The position numbers and the translations under genes were made by a program. A stretch of DNA of 64,000 nucleotides from an uncultured Lacinutrix sp. (GTDB lineage Bacteria > Bacteroidota > Bacteroidia > Flavobacteriales > Flavobacteriaceae), in the NCBI GenBank assembly GCA_937129145.1, contig CAKZMU010000077.1, positions 20,986 to 84,985 of the forward strand. The letters run 5' to 3'. Under the pieces are notes generated by a model. That model ran no database searches, was not told the origin of the DNA, and saw nothing but the letters and a program-made list of their open reading frames with translations. Of this stretch, positions 62,303-64,000 are shown piece by piece (positions within the stretch are counted from its first letter, which is position 1; each line of letters begins with the position of its first letter).

Positions 62303-63253
62303 CTAAAAAACTATATGGGCATATTTTTTTTGCAAACCTTCTTTCTTTTCATTTAATTTTTTGAGGAAGTTTTGATGTGCTTCAGAGTTTGGGTTAAATG
62401 GTTTATGGTTTATTCCTCTTTGAATTTCTTCAACCACTTTCATAGTCTGTGAGGCATCTTTTGAAATCCATACATTTTGAAACTTTTCCCAAACGCAATT
62501 AATAGCAGTTTGATTAGGATGAATCATATCCTCGCTGTAAAAACGATAATCACGCAGCTCGTCCATCATTATTTCGTAAGATGAAAAGTAGTGAAAATTC
62601 TTTCTAGACTCAACCACTTGATGAATAGCTGAAATTAAATGCGCTTTACTTTGCGTGTTTTCAATAAAACCATCTTTTAAGTGACGAACAGGAGATACTG
62701 TAAATAGAATAGACGCTTCTTTGTTGACGCTTCTAATAAGTGCTATAATAGATTCTAATGATTCTGCAATCTCATCTACTAAAAGCAGTTCTTTTAAAAA
62801 CTTTTTTTGCGGCACTTTGTGGCAGTTGGCTACAATACTATCAGTTTCAATATGTCTGTAAACCCAAGCTGTTCCTAAAGTAATTATAATGTGGGTTGAT
62901 TTGTGCAGTTGTTGAGCTGTTAAGTCGATTTGACTATTTAAAAGATTTAGTAACTCGTTTTTTGAATTGCTACTTACTTTAGAATGTGCATCAAAACAGT
63001 GCCATTGCTCGTTGTGAAAAAAGATGTCGTCTTCAGTATATTCTCTTTTATTAACTGCATTGGTGATTAATTTTTCAATCGCTAATGGCTGAAATAAAAT
63101 GCCTAACGGATTTTGAAAATTTTGAAACTTAAAATAATCTAGTTTCTTGCCTATGTTTTCTACAAAGCACGACCCTAACAGTAATAAATTAGAGTTATAA
63201 TCTATTTGATTATGTGGTTGTGGTTGTAATGGTATTTTTGTTTGAAGGTTCAT
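62303..63253 (-). CDS. GSCFA domain protein
   Basis: A 316-residue protein from ATG 63253. The family name motif is seen as LLGSCFVENIG near 25-35, with NPLGILFQP and the closing DMIHPNQTAINCVW. The fold is thought to be related to SGNH hydrolases, with the serine in GSCF and the histidine in DMIHPN. No signal peptide. The longer frame begins MSFLRRQESI, which is the translation of the upstream palindromic repeat and not a real start. It lies downstream of alaS on the same strand; a functional tie is not evident. Confidence 0.88.
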   Translation of the reverse strand: MNLQTKIPLQPQPHNQIDYNSNLLLLGSCFVENIGKKLDYFKFQNFQNPLGILFQPLAIEKLITNAVNKREYTEDDIFFHNEQWHCFDAHSKVSSNSKNELLNLLNSQIDLTAQQLHKSTHIIITLGTAWVYRHIETDSIVANCHKVPQKKFLKELLLVDEIAESLESIIALIRSVNKEASILFTVSPVRHLKDGFIENTQSKAHLISAIHQVVESRKNFHYFSSYEIMMDELRDYRFYSEDMIHPNQTAINCVWEKFQNVWISKDASQTMKVVEEIQRGINHKPFNPNSEAHQNFLKKLNEKKEGLQKKYAHIVF

Positions 63254-63257
63254 GATA

Positions 63258-63281
63258 GATTCCTGCCTTCGCAGGAATGAC
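63258..63281. repeat. CCTGCCTTCGCAGG hairpin repeat between alaS and the GSCFA gene
   Basis: A single copy of the TTCCTGCCTTCGCAGGAA hairpin, ending in TGAC as at 16990, 42353 and 58170. It fills the gap after the alaS stop. Confidence 0.85.
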
Positions 63282-63285
63282 AAAA

Positions 63286-64000
63286 TTATTCAATATATTT
63301 TTTAGATTCAGACAACGCTTCTTTTATCCCATCAGGATTTTTACCTCCTGCAGTTGCAAAAAATGGTTGTCCACCACCACCGCCTTGAATGTATTTACCT
63401 AACTCACGAACCACCAAGCCAGCATTTAAGTCTTTTTCAGCAACTAGCTCCTTAGAAATATAGCAAGATAGCAACGCTTTTCCATCTTTTTCGGCTGCAA
63501 ACAACAAGAATAGATTATTGAATTCATTACCTAGCTCAAAACACAAATCTTTCATGCCTGAGGCATCTAAATCCACTTGTTTTGCTAGAAATTGTACGCC
63601 ATTTACCTCGGTTAATTCATTTTTTAAATCACCTTTTATATTTTTTGCCTTGTCCTTTAGTAAACTTTCTATTTGCTTTTTTAAGTCGGCATTTTCTTCT
63701 TGTAAATTCTCAAGTGCTTTTACAGGTTCTTTTGCATTGTTCAACAAGCCTTTCATTTTAAAATACGCGTCGTTATTTTCAAAATAAAAGTCTTTTACAG
63801 CTTTATTCGTAATAGCTTCAATACGTCTAATTCCTGCAGCTACAGCACCTTCAGAAACTATTTTAAAATGCCAAATATCAGCAGTATTCTTTACGTGCGT
63901 TCCACCGCATAACTCTATGGATTTTCCAAATCGAATTGACCTAACAGTAACTCCATATTTTTCACCAAACAGACTTATTGCTCCATCAGCAATGGCATCT
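63286..64000 (-). CDS. alaS: Alanine-tRNA ligase, C-terminal part (5' end outside window)
   Basis: The frame runs in from the right edge and ends at 63286, giving the last ~237 residues. [19 protein letters not shown] holds the zinc-type CGGTH motif of the editing domain, and [16 protein letters not shown] follows. The C-terminal C-Ala domain ends [20 protein letters not shown], as in full AlaS. It charges tRNA-Ala and clears mischarged serine. It continues beyond 64000. Confidence 0.95.
   Translation of the reverse strand, partial: DAIADGAISLFGEKYGVTVRSIRFGKSIELCGGTHVKNTADIWHFKIVSEGAVAAGIRRIEAITNKAVKDFYFENNDAYFKMKGLLNNAKEPVKALENLQEENADLKKQIESLLKDKAKNIKGDLKNELTEVNGVQFLAKQVDLDASGMKDLCFELGNEFNNLFLLFAAEKDGKALLSCYISKELVAEKDLNAGLVVRELGKYIQGGGGGQPFFATAGGKNPDGIKEALSESKKYIE

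Noticed and set aside
63254..63283. Longer start of the GSCFA gene giving MSFLRRQESI.
   Set aside because: This is the translation of the palindromic repeat at 63258-63281; the ATG at 63253 follows it and gives the expected N-terminus.
1..64000. tRNA, rRNA or tmRNA genes.
   Set aside because: No cloverleaf or conserved rRNA text was found on reading both strands, although a short tRNA could be missed without a scan.

Overview
The window comes from an AT-rich Bacteroidota genome, most likely a marine member of the Flavobacteriaceae. The grounds are Bacteroidota-type promoter elements (TTG plus TAnnTTTG), DUF6090 and GSCFA-type proteins, SusC-like signature text, many short lipoprotein signals and the overall protein style. 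No rRNA or tRNA gene was found, so the genus cannot be fixed from this sequence.

Layout. 1-7.9 kb: a membrane-associated methyltransferase-like gene, a membrane-bound winged-helix regulator facing an S41 protease lipoprotein, secreted and outer-membrane proteins, an Mpl-type Mur ligase and a TPR protein. 8-16 kb: a 2036-residue alpha-2-macroglobulin with an intact thioester motif, DoxX, DinB-like and DUF4136 genes. 16-22 kb: housekeeping genes (obgE, a fused hypoxanthine phosphoribosyltransferase-adenylate kinase, purK-purE with a terminator, an M3 peptidase). 22.2-23.3 kb: a Y1 (HUH) transposase set among palindromic repeats. 23.4-26.7 kb: a GbsR/MarR-type regulator and a probable operon of small membrane proteins, an epimerase and a DUF2071 protein, with the same operator palindrome twice. 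26.7-34 kb: an ECF sigma factor with a zinc anti-sigma-like protein, gcvP, and a KAS III / methyltransferase / glycosyltransferase trio. 34-40 kb: three tandem secreted amidohydrolases, an alcohol dehydrogenase and a bestrophin. 40-60.6 kb, all on the minus strand: branched-chain keto acid dehydrogenase E1 (fused) and E2, ilvE, and a phenylacetate catabolic cluster (paaE-A-B-C-D, VOC, paaG, paaH, paaI, paaJ, paaZ, a crotonase, paaY) with inserted cargo. 60.6-64 kb: the likely paa TetR regulator, a rhodanese, a 660-bp non-coding stretch with three tandem structured units, a GSCFA protein and the 3' part of alaS.

How it works together. The paa genes encode the whole route from phenylacetyl-CoA to acetyl-CoA and succinyl-CoA. 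The CoA ligase PaaK is not in the window. The branched-chain keto acid dehydrogenase subunits and ilvE next to it feed the same acyl-CoA pool. A TetR-type inverted repeat (CTAACA-N2-TGTTAG or a close variant) lies before paaE, before the TetR gene and, degraded, before the E2 gene, which suggests shared control.

The most unusual material is repetitive. (i) Three tandem units at 61.66-62.20 kb look like small RNAs on the minus strand, each ending in a hairpin whose arms differ between copies but still pair. (ii) Short palindromic repeats sit between genes and also in frame inside genes (twice in the macroglobulin, once in paaH, once in the E1 fusion). (iii) Three unrelated small genes (a Y1 transposase, a GIY-YIG nuclease and a four-helix-bundle protein) are each bracketed by their own repeat class, and the GIY-YIG gene is put out of frame by a TA-dinucleotide tract.
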